Positions 8,334-17,400 of a DNA stretch of 64,000 nucleotides are shown here, piece by piece. The notes beneath the pieces are model-generated. The model had not been told where the DNA came from. It worked only from the letters and a program-made list of their open reading frames with translations, and ran no database searches. Position 1 is the stretch's first letter. Every line of letters begins with the position of its first letter. Source of the stretch: Actinospineispora spinosispora DSM 44797 (GTDB lineage: Bacteria > Actinomycetota > Actinomycetes > Mycobacteriales > Pseudonocardiaceae); contig NZ_AUBB01000006.1 in the NCBI RefSeq assembly GCF_000429025.1, positions 248,001-312,000 on the forward strand, in the 5' to 3' direction. The translations under genes were made by a program, and so were the position numbers.

Positions 8334-9329
8334 CGCGTTCTGCCCGGCCCACGGATCCAGCGGCACGACGCGGTGGCTGCGGCCGCCCTCGTCGAGGATC
8401 CGGCCGTGCACCTTGATCGGACGCAACACGATCCGGCGGTCTGCCACGGTCACGTCCGGCTGGACCCGGTTCAGCCGCTCGATGATCTCCTCGAGGTGGT
8501 CGACCGTCCGCAGGCTCACCACCAGGACCAGGTTGGTCCGCGAGTGGACGGCGGCGCAGAACCGCGTCTCCGTCCATCCCCCCAGGACCCGGCCGATCGC
8601 GTCCAGGTCCGCATCCGGGACGACGAGCCACAGCAGCGCCGCCAGGTGCCACCCGGCCAGCGGCCGCGCGATGTCGGCACGGAACGACAGCTCGCCCCGG
8701 CGCCGCATCCGTTCGAGCCGGCGGCGCACCGCGGACGGGGTGGTCCCCAGCTCCTCCGCGAGACCGGCGTAGGACCGTCGCGCATCGTGGGCGAGCGCGA
8801 GGAACAACCGGCGATCATCGTCGTCTACCGCTGAGCGGCGCAGCGGCGCGACCGGGGACTCCCGGACCTGCTGGGTCTGGCTCGGGTTCAACACGCTGAG
8901 CCGCCACTGCGCGCCACCGAAGACCCGCCAGTAGACGTGTGAACACTGGCGGCGCACGTCGAGATCGGCGAACGTCCCGAGCAGTGTCCCGGTGAGGGCT
9001 TCGACCGACGCCGCCACGGTCAGCGCGTACAGGCTGAACTCCCCCGTCGTCCACCCGACGGTCAACACATCCGGCTGCTCGCTCAACGCCGCCGCGACGG
9101 CCTCCGTCGTGCCCGGACGGCAGTCCAGCTCGACGACCGCCCCCCGGACCCGGTCGATGCCCACCGTCGAGCTGCTCCACGCGACGCCGGCCTCGACCAT
9201 CGCGTTCCATCGCCTGGCCGCGGTCACCGCCGAGATGCCCAGCGTCGCGCCGATCGTCGCCCAGCTGGCACGCGGGTTGATCTGCACCGCGTCGACGAGC
9301 TCCAGGTCCGTCTCGGTCAGCAGCTGCAC
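8298..9329 (-). CDS. Lrp/AsnC-family regulator with two tandem units
   Basis: 343 residues, about twice the usual Lrp length. Two AsnC-type HTHs are visible: residues ~3-45 (LTETDLELVDAVQINPRASWATIGATLGISAVTAARR) and ~172-215 (DDRRLFLALAHDARRSYAGLAEELGTTPSAVRRRLERM), each followed by an effector-binding-like segment. Such fused proteins occur in actinomycetes and act like an internal dimer. It is divergent from the MFS/D-aminoacylase/DSD operon with a palindrome at the shared promoter, so it very likely senses an amino acid and controls that operon. Confidence 0.88.
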   Translation of the reverse strand: MQLLTETDLELVDAVQINPRASWATIGATLGISAVTAARRWNAMVEAGVAWSSSTVGIDRVRGAVVELDCRPGTTEAVAAALSEQPDVLTVGWTTGEFSLYALTVAASVEALTGTLLGTFADLDVRRQCSHVYWRVFGGAQWRLSVLNPSQTQQVRESPVAPLRRSAVDDDDRRLFLALAHDARRSYAGLAEELGTTPSAVRRRLERMRRRGELSFRADIARPLAGWHLAALLWLVVPDADLDAIGRVLGGWTETRFCAAVHSRTNLVLVVSLRTVDHLEEIIERLNRVQPDVTVADRRIVLRPIKVHGRILDEGGRSHRVVPLDPWAGQNAKKAWPESRRES

Positions 9330-9356
9330 GAAACGCTCCTAGATGGACGTCAACCT

Positions 9357-9373
9357 GTACGAATCGATCGTAC
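9357..9373. promoter_or_regulatory. Candidate Lrp/AsnC operator
   Basis: Perfect inverted repeat GTACGA-N5-TCGTAC between the divergent regulator and MFS genes, 28 bp from the regulator start. Size and position fit an Lrp-family site. Confidence 0.6.
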
Positions 9374-9471
9374 GTGCGCAGCAGTGTGTTGATTTACTTC
9401 AGCCTGGCTCTCATGGCCCGGTGGCGATGAATCATTCCCGCAACCAGCCCACCTCGGACCGGAGCGCCCTC

Positions 9472-10809
9472 ATGGCCAGTTCAGCGTCGACCGCGCAGGT
9501 GGACCGGAACGTGCTCTACCGCAAGATCACCCGGCGGATCGTGCCGCTGCTGGTGATCTGCTATATGTTCGCCTACCTCGACCGGGTCAACATCGGCTTC
9601 GCCAAGTTCGGTCTCGAGCGGGACCTGAACATCGGGGACGCCGCGTACGGTTTCGCCGCCGGGATCTTCTTCATCGGCTACGTGCTGTTCGAGCTGCCGA
9701 GCAACCTGCTGCTGACGAAGATCGGCGCACGGTCGACGTTCACCCGCATCCTGGTGCTGTGGGGCCTGGTCGCGGCCGGTCTCGCACTGGCGCAGGGGCC
9801 GACGAGCCTGTACGTGCTGCGGTTCCTGCTCGGCGTGTTCGAGGCCGGGTTCGCGCCCGGGATGATCTTCTTCCTCGGGCTGTGGTTCCCGCCGTCGCGC
9901 ATGGCCGGTGTCATGGGGACGGTCATGCTGGCGATCCCGGTGGCGTCGATCTTCGGCGGCCCGCTGGCGACCTGGCTCATCACGACGTTCGAGGGTGTCG
10001 CCGGGCTGCACGGTTGGCAGTGGATGTTCGTGCTGACCGGGCTGCCCTGCGTCGCGCTGGCCGCGGTGACCTGGCGCATGATCGTGAACCGGCCGTCGGA
10101 GGCGTCCTGGCTCAGCGACGCCGAGAAGGCCGCCGTCGCCGAGGATCTGGCGAACGAGCACGGAACCGTCGCGTCCCGGATGGGCGACGTGCTGCGCATG
10201 CCGAAGGTCTACCTGCTCGCGGTGTCGATGTTCAGCCTGCTCGGCGGGGCGTACGCGATGAGCTTCTGGCTGCCGACGATCCTGCGGGACAACGGCGTCA
10301 CCGACCTGGTCGAGATCGGCCTGTTGTCCTCGGTGCCCTACGTGGTGACGTTCGCCGCGATGTTCCTGATCGGACGACGGTCGGACCGCACGGGCGAACG
10401 CCGGTGGCACTGCTCGATCCCCGCGGCGGTCGGCGCGGCCGCGCTCGCCGTCGCGGCCCTCACCAACGACCACTTCCTGGTCTCGTTCGCCGCGTTGACG
10501 ATCGGCACGGCGGCGATCTACTGCTCGTACACCGTGTTCTGGGCGATCCCGTCGTCGCTGTTCCGGGGGACCGCGGCGGCCGGGGCGATCGCGGTGATCA
10601 ACAGCATCGGGCTGCTCGGCGGGTTCGTCAGCCCGACGCTCATCGGGTACGTCCGGCAGAACACCGGCAGCACCGAATGGGGGCTTCTCGTGATGGTCGC
10701 GCTCGTCGCGGTCGCGGTCGTCCTGCTGATCATCGTCAATCCGCCGAAGGTGGCCCCGGTCGCGGTGGGCAGGCGGGAACGCACCTCGACCGACGGGAGC
10801 GAGCGTTGA
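9472..10809 (+). CDS. MFS transporter, anion:cation symporter (ACS) type
   Basis: About 445 residues, 12 TM pattern. ACS-family signatures: LLVICYMFAYLDRVNIGFAK in TM1, GIFFIGYVLFELPSNLLL, and LRFLLGVFEAGFAPG. The ATG at 9472 is chosen because GGAG lies 7 bp upstream; an ATG at 9427 is in frame. It is the first gene of a three-gene operon with enzymes for N-acyl-D-amino acids, so it probably imports such a compound or a related carboxylate. It overlaps the next start codon. Confidence 0.85.
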   Translation: MASSASTAQVDRNVLYRKITRRIVPLLVICYMFAYLDRVNIGFAKFGLERDLNIGDAAYGFAAGIFFIGYVLFELPSNLLLTKIGARSTFTRILVLWGLVAAGLALAQGPTSLYVLRFLLGVFEAGFAPGMIFFLGLWFPPSRMAGVMGTVMLAIPVASIFGGPLATWLITTFEGVAGLHGWQWMFVLTGLPCVALAAVTWRMIVNRPSEASWLSDAEKAAVAEDLANEHGTVASRMGDVLRMPKVYLLAVSMFSLLGGAYAMSFWLPTILRDNGVTDLVEIGLLSSVPYVVTFAAMFLIGRRSDRTGERRWHCSIPAAVGAAALAVAALTNDHFLVSFAALTIGTAAIYCSYTVFWAIPSSLFRGTAAAGAIAVINSIGLLGGFVSPTLIGYVRQNTGSTEWGLLVMVALVAVAVVLLIIVNPPKVAPVAVGRRERTSTDGSER

Positions 10810-12386
10810 ACACCGTGCTGATCAGGGGCGCCACGATCATCGACGGAACCGGTACCGACGGGTACCCCGGTGACGTGTTGGTCGCCGGTGACCGGCTGGC
10901 GGCCGTCGGACCGGTCGGCCGGCTCCGCCCAGACGTCGACCGGACGATCGACGCGGGTGGGCTGGTCGTCGCACCGGGTTTCGTGGACGCCCATTCCCAC
11001 GCCGACTCGGCCCCGTTCCTCGACGAGGCCGACGTCAGCAAGATCAGCCAGGGCGTCACGACCGAGGTCATCGGCAACTGCGGATACAGCCTCGCCCCGT
11101 GCCACCCGGAACGCCGCGACGAGCTGCGTGACCTGGTCGGCAGGCTGTTCCCACCGCTGCCCTTCGACTGGCACACGACCGACGAGTTCACCGCGCGTAC
11201 CGACGCCGCCGGCTACACCGTCAACACCGCCGCGCTGGTCGGTCATCACACGCTGCGGATCGCCGCGATGGGCCTCGATGCACGCCACCCGACCGGCGCG
11301 GAGCTGGGTGCGATGCGTGCGGGTCTGGCCGACGCGGTGGCCGCCGGTGCGTTCGGGCTGTCCTCGGGGCTGATCTACCCACCCGGCATGTTCGCCGACG
11401 TCGACGAGCTGGCCGCGCTCGCCGGTGACCTGCCACCGGGCCGGGTGTACGCGACCCACATGCGCGGGGAGGGGCTACACCTCGCCGAGAGCATCGACGA
11501 AGCGGTAGCTGTCGCCGAGCGCGCCGGTTGCCGGCTGCAGGTCTCACACCTCAAGGCCATGGGCCGGGCCGCCTGGGGAGGTGTGCCGGACGCGCTGGAA
11601 CGGCTCGACGCGGCGCACGCGCGGGGGGTGACGGTGCATCACGACGTCTACCCGTACGACGCGACCAGCACGATGCTGACCAGCTGCCTCCCGCCGTGGT
11701 TCCAGGAGGGCGGGAACGCCGGCGTGCTGCGTCGGCTGCACGATCCCGCCGCGCTGCGCCGCGCCGCCGATGAGCTGGAACGCAACGACGGGAGCTGGGA
11801 CAACTGGGTCGGCGGGGCGGGGTGGCACAACATCCTGATCGCCTCGACCGGCAACCACGAGCACGAGGGACTGACGCTCGACGCGGTCGCCCGGCTGCGG
11901 GGCCGCACACCGTTCGAGGCGTTGGTCGAGCTGCTCGTCGAGAACGAGCTCGTGGCCTCCATGTGTGTGTTCGCGCTGTCCGACTCCGACATCGAGGCCG
12001 CCATGACCCACCCGCGTGCGGTGATCGGTTCCGACGGCCTGCCGCCGGGCACCGGGGGCAAGCCGCACCCTCGACTCTATGGGACGTTCACCCGCGTGCT
12101 CGGCGACTACGTGCGGAAGAAGAACCTGATGACGCTGCCCGCCGCGATCGCCGCCATGACCTCTCGCCCGGCGGCGGCCTTCGGGATGACCGATCGCGGG
12201 ATTCTCGCGGAAGGCGCGGTCGCCGATCTTGTTCTGTTCGACCCCGATACCGTCATGGACCGTGCCACCTTCGTCGACCCGATCCAGTTGTCCACCGGGA
12301 TCGAGCTCGTGCTGGTGAACGGAACGATCGGGTTCGAGCACGGCGCCGCGACCGGTGTCCGAGCCGGACGACGGTTGGCACCCTGA
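10806..12386 (+). CDS. N-acyl-D-amino-acid deacylase (D-aminoacylase family amidohydrolase)
   Basis: 526 residues from a TTG that overlaps the MFS stop (TTGA), preceded by GGGAG; translation is probably coupled. Motifs: DAHSHAD (H63, H65), the Cys of IGNCGYS, THMRGEG and SHLKAMG (metal and substrate loop histidines) and GSDGLPPG, all in D-aminoacylase order. The predicted reaction is removal of the N-acyl group from D-amino acids or related N-acyl substrates in the cytosol. Its neighbours, an importer and a D-amino-acid-cleaving PLP enzyme, support this. Confidence 0.85.
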   Translation: MNTVLIRGATIIDGTGTDGYPGDVLVAGDRLAAVGPVGRLRPDVDRTIDAGGLVVAPGFVDAHSHADSAPFLDEADVSKISQGVTTEVIGNCGYSLAPCHPERRDELRDLVGRLFPPLPFDWHTTDEFTARTDAAGYTVNTAALVGHHTLRIAAMGLDARHPTGAELGAMRAGLADAVAAGAFGLSSGLIYPPGMFADVDELAALAGDLPPGRVYATHMRGEGLHLAESIDEAVAVAERAGCRLQVSHLKAMGRAAWGGVPDALERLDAAHARGVTVHHDVYPYDATSTMLTSCLPPWFQEGGNAGVLRRLHDPAALRRAADELERNDGSWDNWVGGAGWHNILIASTGNHEHEGLTLDAVARLRGRTPFEALVELLVENELVASMCVFALSDSDIEAAMTHPRAVIGSDGLPPGTGGKPHPRLYGTFTRVLGDYVRKKNLMTLPAAIAAMTSRPAAAFGMTDRGILAEGAVADLVLFDPDTVMDRATFVDPIQLSTGIELVLVNGTIGFEHGAATGVRAGRRLAP

Positions 12387-12420
12387 CCCAGTGTCCGGAG
12401 CCGAAGGAGACTCAGCCCTC

Positions 12421-13485
12421 ATGACAGCAGCCGCCCGGTCCACCCCGTTCCTGGCGATCGACACCCAGATCCTCGACCGGAACATCAAGCGGATGGCCGC
12501 GCAAGCAGCGGACACCGGTCTCGTGCTGCGGCCGCACGTCAAGACGCACAAGAGCATCGAGATCGCGCGCCGGCAGCTGGCTGCCGGCGCCGTCGGCATC
12601 ACGGTCGCGACGATCGGCGAGGCGGAAGTGTTCGTGGGTGCCGGGATCGACGACGTGTTCATCGCCTATCCACTCTGGGTCGACGCGCCACGCGCCGCCC
12701 GCCTGCGTGAGCTGTCCCGTACCGCCCGGGTCCGTATCGGAGCCGACTCGGCCACCGGGGTCTCCCAGGCGGCGCAACAGCTCACCGGGTCCGGGATCGA
12801 GGTGGTGCTGGAGGTCGACAGCGGGCACCACCGGTCCGGGACCGCGCCCGGTGACGTGGCGGAGGTCGCCCTCGCCGCGCATCGGCACGGCATGACCGTC
12901 GCGGGAGTGTTCACCTTCCCCGGCCATTCCTACGCACCGGAGAACAGGGCGACCGCGGCCGCGCAGGAGGGCGAGGCGCTGCTGAGCGCGGCGAACCGGC
13001 TGCGTGACACCGGGGTGAACCCCACGGTCATCAGCGGCGGCGCCACACCGAGCGCCGGGTTCACCGTCACCGAGGTCCTGACCGAGATCCGGCCCGGCGT
13101 GTACGTGTTCGGCGACGCGCAGCAATGGGAGCTCGGCAGCTGCCGCAAGGAGGACATCGCGCTCATCGCGTACGGCACGGTCGTCAGCCACGCGGGGGGC
13201 CGGGTCGTGCTCGACACCGGGAGCAAGATCCTCGGCCCGGACCGCGCGGCCTTCTCCACCGGCCACGGTCGCCTGCTCGACCATCCCGAGGCGCGCATCG
13301 TGCACCTGTCCGAGCATCACGCCGTCGCCGACATGGCGGGCGCGCGACTGCCCGGGCTCGGAGACGTGCTGCGCGTCGTACCCAATCATGTGTGCAGCGC
13401 GGTCAATCTCGTCGACGAACTGGTCGTTCTCGACGGCGCCTCGGTCACCACCTGGCCGGTGGACGCCCGAGGCCGCAACAGCTGA
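12421..13485 (+). CDS. D-threonine aldolase / D-serine dehydratase-like PLP enzyme
   Basis: 354 residues with an alanine-racemase-type N-terminal barrel: LRPHVKTHKSIEIARRQ carries the PLP lysine, and the C-terminal DSD-type domain ends with HHAVADM and PNHVCSAVNL, where His and Cys bind zinc in this family. RBS GAAGGAG precedes the ATG. Third gene of the operon. It would break down the D-amino acid released by the deacylase upstream. Aldolase and dehydratase activities cannot be told apart from sequence alone. Confidence 0.82.
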   Translation: MTAAARSTPFLAIDTQILDRNIKRMAAQAADTGLVLRPHVKTHKSIEIARRQLAAGAVGITVATIGEAEVFVGAGIDDVFIAYPLWVDAPRAARLRELSRTARVRIGADSATGVSQAAQQLTGSGIEVVLEVDSGHHRSGTAPGDVAEVALAAHRHGMTVAGVFTFPGHSYAPENRATAAAQEGEALLSAANRLRDTGVNPTVISGGATPSAGFTVTEVLTEIRPGVYVFGDAQQWELGSCRKEDIALIAYGTVVSHAGGRVVLDTGSKILGPDRAAFSTGHGRLLDHPEARIVHLSEHHAVADMAGARLPGLGDVLRVVPNHVCSAVNLVDELVVLDGASVTTWPVDARGRNS

Positions 13486-13491
13486 GCGGAC

Positions 13492-13537
13492 CCCGTGAGC
13501 GCCGCGGCCGCCCGTAGGCGGCCGCGGCACTCACGGG
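13492..13537. terminator. Long GC hairpin between convergent genes
   Basis: CCCGTGAG...CTCACGGG outer arms with GCCGCGGCCGCC/GGCGGCCGCGGC inside and a CGTA loop. It fills the gap between two convergent operons; no T-run. The GTGAG/CTCAC ends resemble the 123-bp element family. Confidence 0.7.
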
Positions 13538-13541
13538 TTGG

Positions 13542-14783
13542 TCAGACAGCGGGCTCGGCCTGCTCCTTGAAGAACTGGCCGTCCTTCATGATGTAGTCGA
13601 GCTTGTCGTGTTTCTGCAGGACCGTGATGTCAGCCAGCGGATCGCCGTCGACCAGCAACAGGTCGGCGAGGTACCCGGGCTGGACCTTGCCCAGCTCGTC
13701 CGGGCGCAACATGATCTCGCCGCCCAGGGCGGTCGCCGACAGGATCGCCTCCATCGGCGTGAAGTCGAGCAGCTGGACGAAGTGCTCCAGGTCCCGCGCA
13801 TAGGTGCCGTGCGGTGTCCAGGCGAACCCGTAGTCGCCGCCGGGCAGGATGCGCACCCCGCGCCGGTGCATCTCCTTGAGCCCCTTGATCGCCTGGTCCA
13901 GCTCCTTCTTGTAGCCCACCGCCTCGGCCGCGGCCTGCGGGAACCCGAACGCCTCCGCTTCGTACAGCGTGGCGACGAGCCAGTTGATCCCCGGCGCGAC
14001 GAACACCCAGTCCTTCGCCTCTTCGAGCATGTCGAAGCCCTCGGCGTCGGTGAAGCTCGCGTGGTAGACGATGTCGAGCCCGTTGCGGACACACATCTTG
14101 ACGCTCTCCGCGCTGCGCGCATGAGCGCACACCCGCTTGCCCCTCCGGTGCGCCTCGGTGACGGCCGCGTGCACCTCCTCGTCGGAGAAGTAGGTGTCCT
14201 CGGCGCGCTGGGTCCCGGTGATCTCCTCGCCGGTCATCGACAGCTTGATCTGGTCGACACCCAGATCGATCAGCTCGCGGACCGCCTTGCGCATGCCTTC
14301 GGGACCGTCGGCGAACTTGGTGATCGACTTGATCAGTGCGCCACCGGTCACGGCGATCTCCGGGCCGTTGGCGAGGTAGCGCGGCCCCGGGAACCGGCCC
14401 GCGTTGATCGCGTCCCGGCAGACGACGTCGAGACGCTCCTTGGCCGAAGCCGCCCCGAGGCACATCGTGTACCCGGACTCGATGTAGGTGCGGGCCGACT
14501 CGAGGCAGAACAGCAGGTGCTCCTCCACCGGCATCGTGCCCAGACCGTCGAGGTCGGCGCTGTTGTTCCAGGAGAAGTGGGTGTGGGCGTCGCACAGGCC
14601 GGACATCAGCGTCCGGCCGCGCCCCTCGATCACCCGGGCGCCTCGCGCGCTGTCGGGGTCGACGGTGCCGACCGAGGCGATCCGGTCGTTGTCCACCAGC
14701 ACGTCTCCCGGGTAGGGCAGCGCGCCGGTGGAGTCGAGGATGCTCACATTGCGGAACAGGGTCTTGGTGGACGGGACGGGCAC
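13542..14783 (-). CDS. Amidohydrolase family protein (imidazolonepropionase/prolidase-like)
   Basis: 413 residues. Metal-site motifs of the amidohydrolase superfamily are present: DAHTHFSW (H67, H69), DQIKLSMTGE with the likely carboxylated Lys, CAHARS, YHASFTD, and GGDYGF for the final Asp. It is closest in layout to Xaa-Pro or imidazolonepropionase-like hydrolases. Last of a three-gene operon after an alpha/beta hydrolase and an FAH-family enzyme, which suggests hydrolytic catabolism of an amide or lactam. The substrate is not known. Confidence 0.82.
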   Translation of the reverse strand: MPVPSTKTLFRNVSILDSTGALPYPGDVLVDNDRIASVGTVDPDSARGARVIEGRGRTLMSGLCDAHTHFSWNNSADLDGLGTMPVEEHLLFCLESARTYIESGYTMCLGAASAKERLDVVCRDAINAGRFPGPRYLANGPEIAVTGGALIKSITKFADGPEGMRKAVRELIDLGVDQIKLSMTGEEITGTQRAEDTYFSDEEVHAAVTEAHRRGKRVCAHARSAESVKMCVRNGLDIVYHASFTDAEGFDMLEEAKDWVFVAPGINWLVATLYEAEAFGFPQAAAEAVGYKKELDQAIKGLKEMHRRGVRILPGGDYGFAWTPHGTYARDLEHFVQLLDFTPMEAILSATALGGEIMLRPDELGKVQPGYLADLLLVDGDPLADITVLQKHDKLDYIMKDGQFFKEQAEPAV

Positions 14784-14819
14784 GACGGTCTCCTCTTCGT
14801 TGAGAAGCTCGAGAAGGGG

Positions 14820-15581
14820 TCAGATGAACTTGAGCAGGAGGTCGGTGACCGGGCCCGCGGCTTCGAGCGCGGTCCAGTGCCCGACGCCGGGCAGGATCTC
14901 GACGGTCGCGCCGCCGTGCGCGTCGGCCAGCTCCTGGCTGGCCTCGGGCGGCCCGACCTTGTCGTCGTCGCCGGTGATCAGCAGCAACGGAAGGCTCGAT
15001 GCGACCGGCCCGGGATCGCTGGCGCCCGCGAGTGCTTCGCAGTTGCGCGCGTAGCCCTCCGGGTCCTGACGCATCACCAGCTCCCGGACGAAGGCCGCGA
15101 CCTCGGGTCGCTCCGAGCGGGTGGTCTCGGACAGCGCGTTCGCCACGACGCCCGGCGCCACCGCGGCGGTGCCCTTGTCACGCAGGGTCGCTGCCCGGTC
15201 GCGCTGCGCCTGCCGTCCGGCCTCGGCCGGCTCACGGACCGCGCCCAGCAGGGCGAGCGAGCGGACCCGGTCCGGGTGGCGGGCGGCGAGCTCACGTACC
15301 ACCAGGGTGCCCATCGAGTGCCCGACCACCGCGGCGGACTCGACACCGAGTGCGTCGAGCACCCCGACGAGGTCGTCGGCGTGCGCGGAGACGCTGATCC
15401 CCTCGGCTACCGGGGACCGCCCGGCGCCCGCCGAGTCCACCCGGATCACCTGGCACCGGTCGGCGAGCGCGTCGGCCTGCACCTGGTAGAAGTTCGACGT
15501 GCCGCCGAGACCGTGCACGAACAGCACGGCGGGACCGTCCCCGTCGACCTCGACCGCCAGTTCCTTGCCGTTGACCTGCAT
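14820..15581 (-). CDS. Alpha/beta-fold hydrolase
   Basis: 253 residues. Oxyanion-hole HGLGG at residues 23-27, nucleophile elbow GHSMG (S89), an Asp in LLITGDDD, and catalytic His in GVGHWTALE. It resembles 3-oxoadipate enol-lactonases and related C-C or ester hydrolases. It lies mid-operon between an FAH-family gene and an amidohydrolase, both hydrolases, which fits a ring- or chain-cleavage pathway. Confidence 0.85.
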   Translation of the reverse strand: MQVNGKELAVEVDGDGPAVLFVHGLGGTSNFYQVQADALADRCQVIRVDSAGAGRSPVAEGISVSAHADDLVGVLDALGVESAAVVGHSMGTLVVRELAARHPDRVRSLALLGAVREPAEAGRQAQRDRAATLRDKGTAAVAPGVVANALSETTRSERPEVAAFVRELVMRQDPEGYARNCEALAGASDPGPVASSLPLLLITGDDDKVGPPEASQELADAHGGATVEILPGVGHWTALEAAGPVTDLLLKFI

Positions 15582-15611
15582 ATCTCTCCTCTGCGTCGGA
15601 TCGGTCGTCTG

Positions 15612-16493
15612 TCAGGCGATGCGGTTGCGCTGAGCACCGAGCCCGGTGATCGACACCTCGATGACGTCACCGCTGACCATGAACCTCGGCGGGTCGAACC
15701 CGATGCCGACGCCCGCGGGGGTGCCGGTGGCGATCAGGTCGCCGGGCAGCAGCGTGATGCCCGAGGAGATCGTGGCGATCAGCTCCGGGATGTCGAAGAT
15801 CAGGTCCTTGACCGGTGCGGACTGTCGCCGCTCCCCGTTGACGTGGCTCTCCACCTGCAGCGAGGTGACGTCGGTGATCTCGTCGGCGCTGACCGCGTAC
15901 GGGCCCATCGGGCAGTGGGTGTCCAGCGACTTGCCCAGCAGCCACTGCTTGTGACTGCGCTGCAGGTCGCGTGCGGTGAAGTCGTCGATGATCGTGTAGC
16001 CCCACACGTGCTCGAAGGCCTGCTCGCGACTGATCGAGCGGCCAGGGCGACCGATGATCACGCCCAGCTCGGCCTCGTAGTCCAGCTCGGCGGTGACGCC
16101 GTGGTGCGGATCGATGTCGTCGTACGGCCCGGTCACTGCGGTGGTCGCCTTGGAGAACACGACCGGGTGCTCGGGCATCGCCTCGGAGCGGTCCGGGCTG
16201 TCGTAGCCGCTGCGGCCGAACTCGACGACGTGCTGCCGGTAGTTCTTCCCGACGCAGAAGATGTTGCGCCTGGGCACCGGGATCGGAGCCAGCAGCCTGA
16301 CCTCGTCGAGCCGGAGCACCGGACGGTCCGCGAGCTGTCGTTCGGTCGGTCGCAGCGCGTCCCAGCCCTCGACGAGGCCGAGTAGCCCGGCACCGTCGGG
16401 AAGCAGGTCCGTCACGTCGCGGACCTCATCCCGGTCGGTGTCGACGACTCCGACCCGCTCGTCGGGACCGTTGCGGAACGTCACCAGTTTCAT
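15612..16493 (-). CDS. Fumarylacetoacetate hydrolase (FAH) family protein
   Basis: 293 residues from ATG 16493 (MKLVTF...), the usual start in this family. Motifs: FCVGKNYRQHVVEF, the E-x-E pair in LDYEAELGVIIG, GYTIIDDFTARDLQ, LLPGDLIATGTPAGVG. These enzymes hydrolyse or decarboxylate 2-oxo acids with Mg2+. First gene of the operon; its upstream region holds four CCAAT boxes at exact 10-bp spacing, probably bound by the divergent GntR. Confidence 0.88.
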   Translation of the reverse strand: MKLVTFRNGPDERVGVVDTDRDEVRDVTDLLPDGAGLLGLVEGWDALRPTERQLADRPVLRLDEVRLLAPIPVPRRNIFCVGKNYRQHVVEFGRSGYDSPDRSEAMPEHPVVFSKATTAVTGPYDDIDPHHGVTAELDYEAELGVIIGRPGRSISREQAFEHVWGYTIIDDFTARDLQRSHKQWLLGKSLDTHCPMGPYAVSADEITDVTSLQVESHVNGERRQSAPVKDLIFDIPELIATISSGITLLPGDLIATGTPAGVGIGFDPPRFMVSGDVIEVSITGLGAQRNRIA

Positions 16494-16500
16494 CGATGAA

Positions 16501-16622
16501 ACCAATCTGAACCAATAGTCACCAATATGCGCCAATAGCGAACCCTACGCGTGTCCATGCCGCCCGTCGATACCCGATTTGCAGCAATCGAGCCGCGCGA
16601 CGGATTGGTCTTGATTGGTCTA
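16501..16622. promoter_or_regulatory. Phased CCAAT-box control region between FAH operon and GntR
   Basis: CCAAT begins at 16502, 16512, 16522 and 16532 (exact 10-bp period, one face of the helix). The inverted form GATTGGTCT occurs twice, also 10 bp apart, at 16603 and 16613. A promoter for gntR can be read as TTGGTC (16605) - 18 bp - TACAGT (16629). The two clusters suggest cooperative, possibly looping, binding by the GntR protein. Confidence 0.6.
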
Positions 16623-16641
16623 CCCAGGTACAGTCAGCGGC

Positions 16642-17304
16642 GTGATACCCGTCGAAAGGTCGCTGCGCGCGCTCCTCGACGACGGCGCGCGGGACGGCAC
16701 ACTCGGCCCCGGTTCGAAACTGCCGACCGAGCGCGACCTCGTCGAACGACTGTCGGCTCCGCGCAGCGCGATCCGTCGCGCGCTCGACGCACTGGAGGCC
16801 GAGGGGCTCGTCGTGCGCGAGGTCGGTCGAGGCACCTTCCGCACCGAGGTGATCACCGGGCCGAGCGACGGAGCGCCCTCGGACACGAGTCCCGCCGAGA
16901 TCATGCAGGTACGGCTGGCGCTGGAACCGTCGGTGGCCGCGATCGCCGCCCGGGTGGCGACCCAGGCCGACCTGGAGCGGATTCAGCAGTGCCTGGTCGC
17001 CGGCGGGAAGACCGACGACTTCGAAGGCTTCGAGGCCTGGGACGCCCGGCTGCACCGCGCGATCGCCGGCGCCGCGCACAACGGGTTGCTGCTGAACCTG
17101 TTCGACGTCATGAACACGGCCCGGGCGCTCCCGGTGTGGGGCAGCCTGAAGCGCCGCACGTCGACGCCCGAGCGGCGGCGTTGCTACCACGCCGAGCACA
17201 CCGACATCGTCGAGGCGCTCGGCGATCGTGACCCGGACGGGGCGCGGGCCGCGATGCTCACTCATCTACGCAACGTGAGCGACAACCTGCTCGGACGGCA
17301 CTGA
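16642..17304 (+). CDS. GntR-family regulator, FCD (FadR-like) type
   Basis: About 220 residues from GTG 16642, chosen by promoter geometry. The winged HTH is at the N-terminus (GSKLPTERDLVERLSAPRSAIRRALDALEAEGLVVREVGRGTF) and the rest is an all-helical FCD domain; metal-ligand histidines may include those in LHRAI and HAEHT. Divergent from the FAH/hydrolase/amidohydrolase operon, which it very likely controls in response to a carboxylate intermediate. Confidence 0.87.
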   Translation: MIPVERSLRALLDDGARDGTLGPGSKLPTERDLVERLSAPRSAIRRALDALEAEGLVVREVGRGTFRTEVITGPSDGAPSDTSPAEIMQVRLALEPSVAAIAARVATQADLERIQQCLVAGGKTDDFEGFEAWDARLHRAIAGAAHNGLLLNLFDVMNTARALPVWGSLKRRTSTPERRRCYHAEHTDIVEALGDRDPDGARAAMLTHLRNVSDNLLGRH

Positions 17305-17400
17305 GCCGTCCCGCATCCATCGCGATGTCACACTCTTGTGCGATCACGATCCGCGAGTCGTTGACCGCCATGCGCGGCACATGATGTCACTGTTGTTTGT

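Noticed and set aside
9759-10805. N-terminal extension of the D-aminoacylase frame into the MFS gene
   Set aside because: The extension is Arg/Gly/Ala-rich out-of-frame MFS sequence; homology starts at the TTG at 10806.
13608-16385. Very long open frame on the plus strand opposite the amidohydrolase-FAH operon
   Set aside because: A high-GC antisense shadow: Arg/Gly/Asp/His-rich, low-complexity, no family motif, while the minus strand has three clear enzymes.
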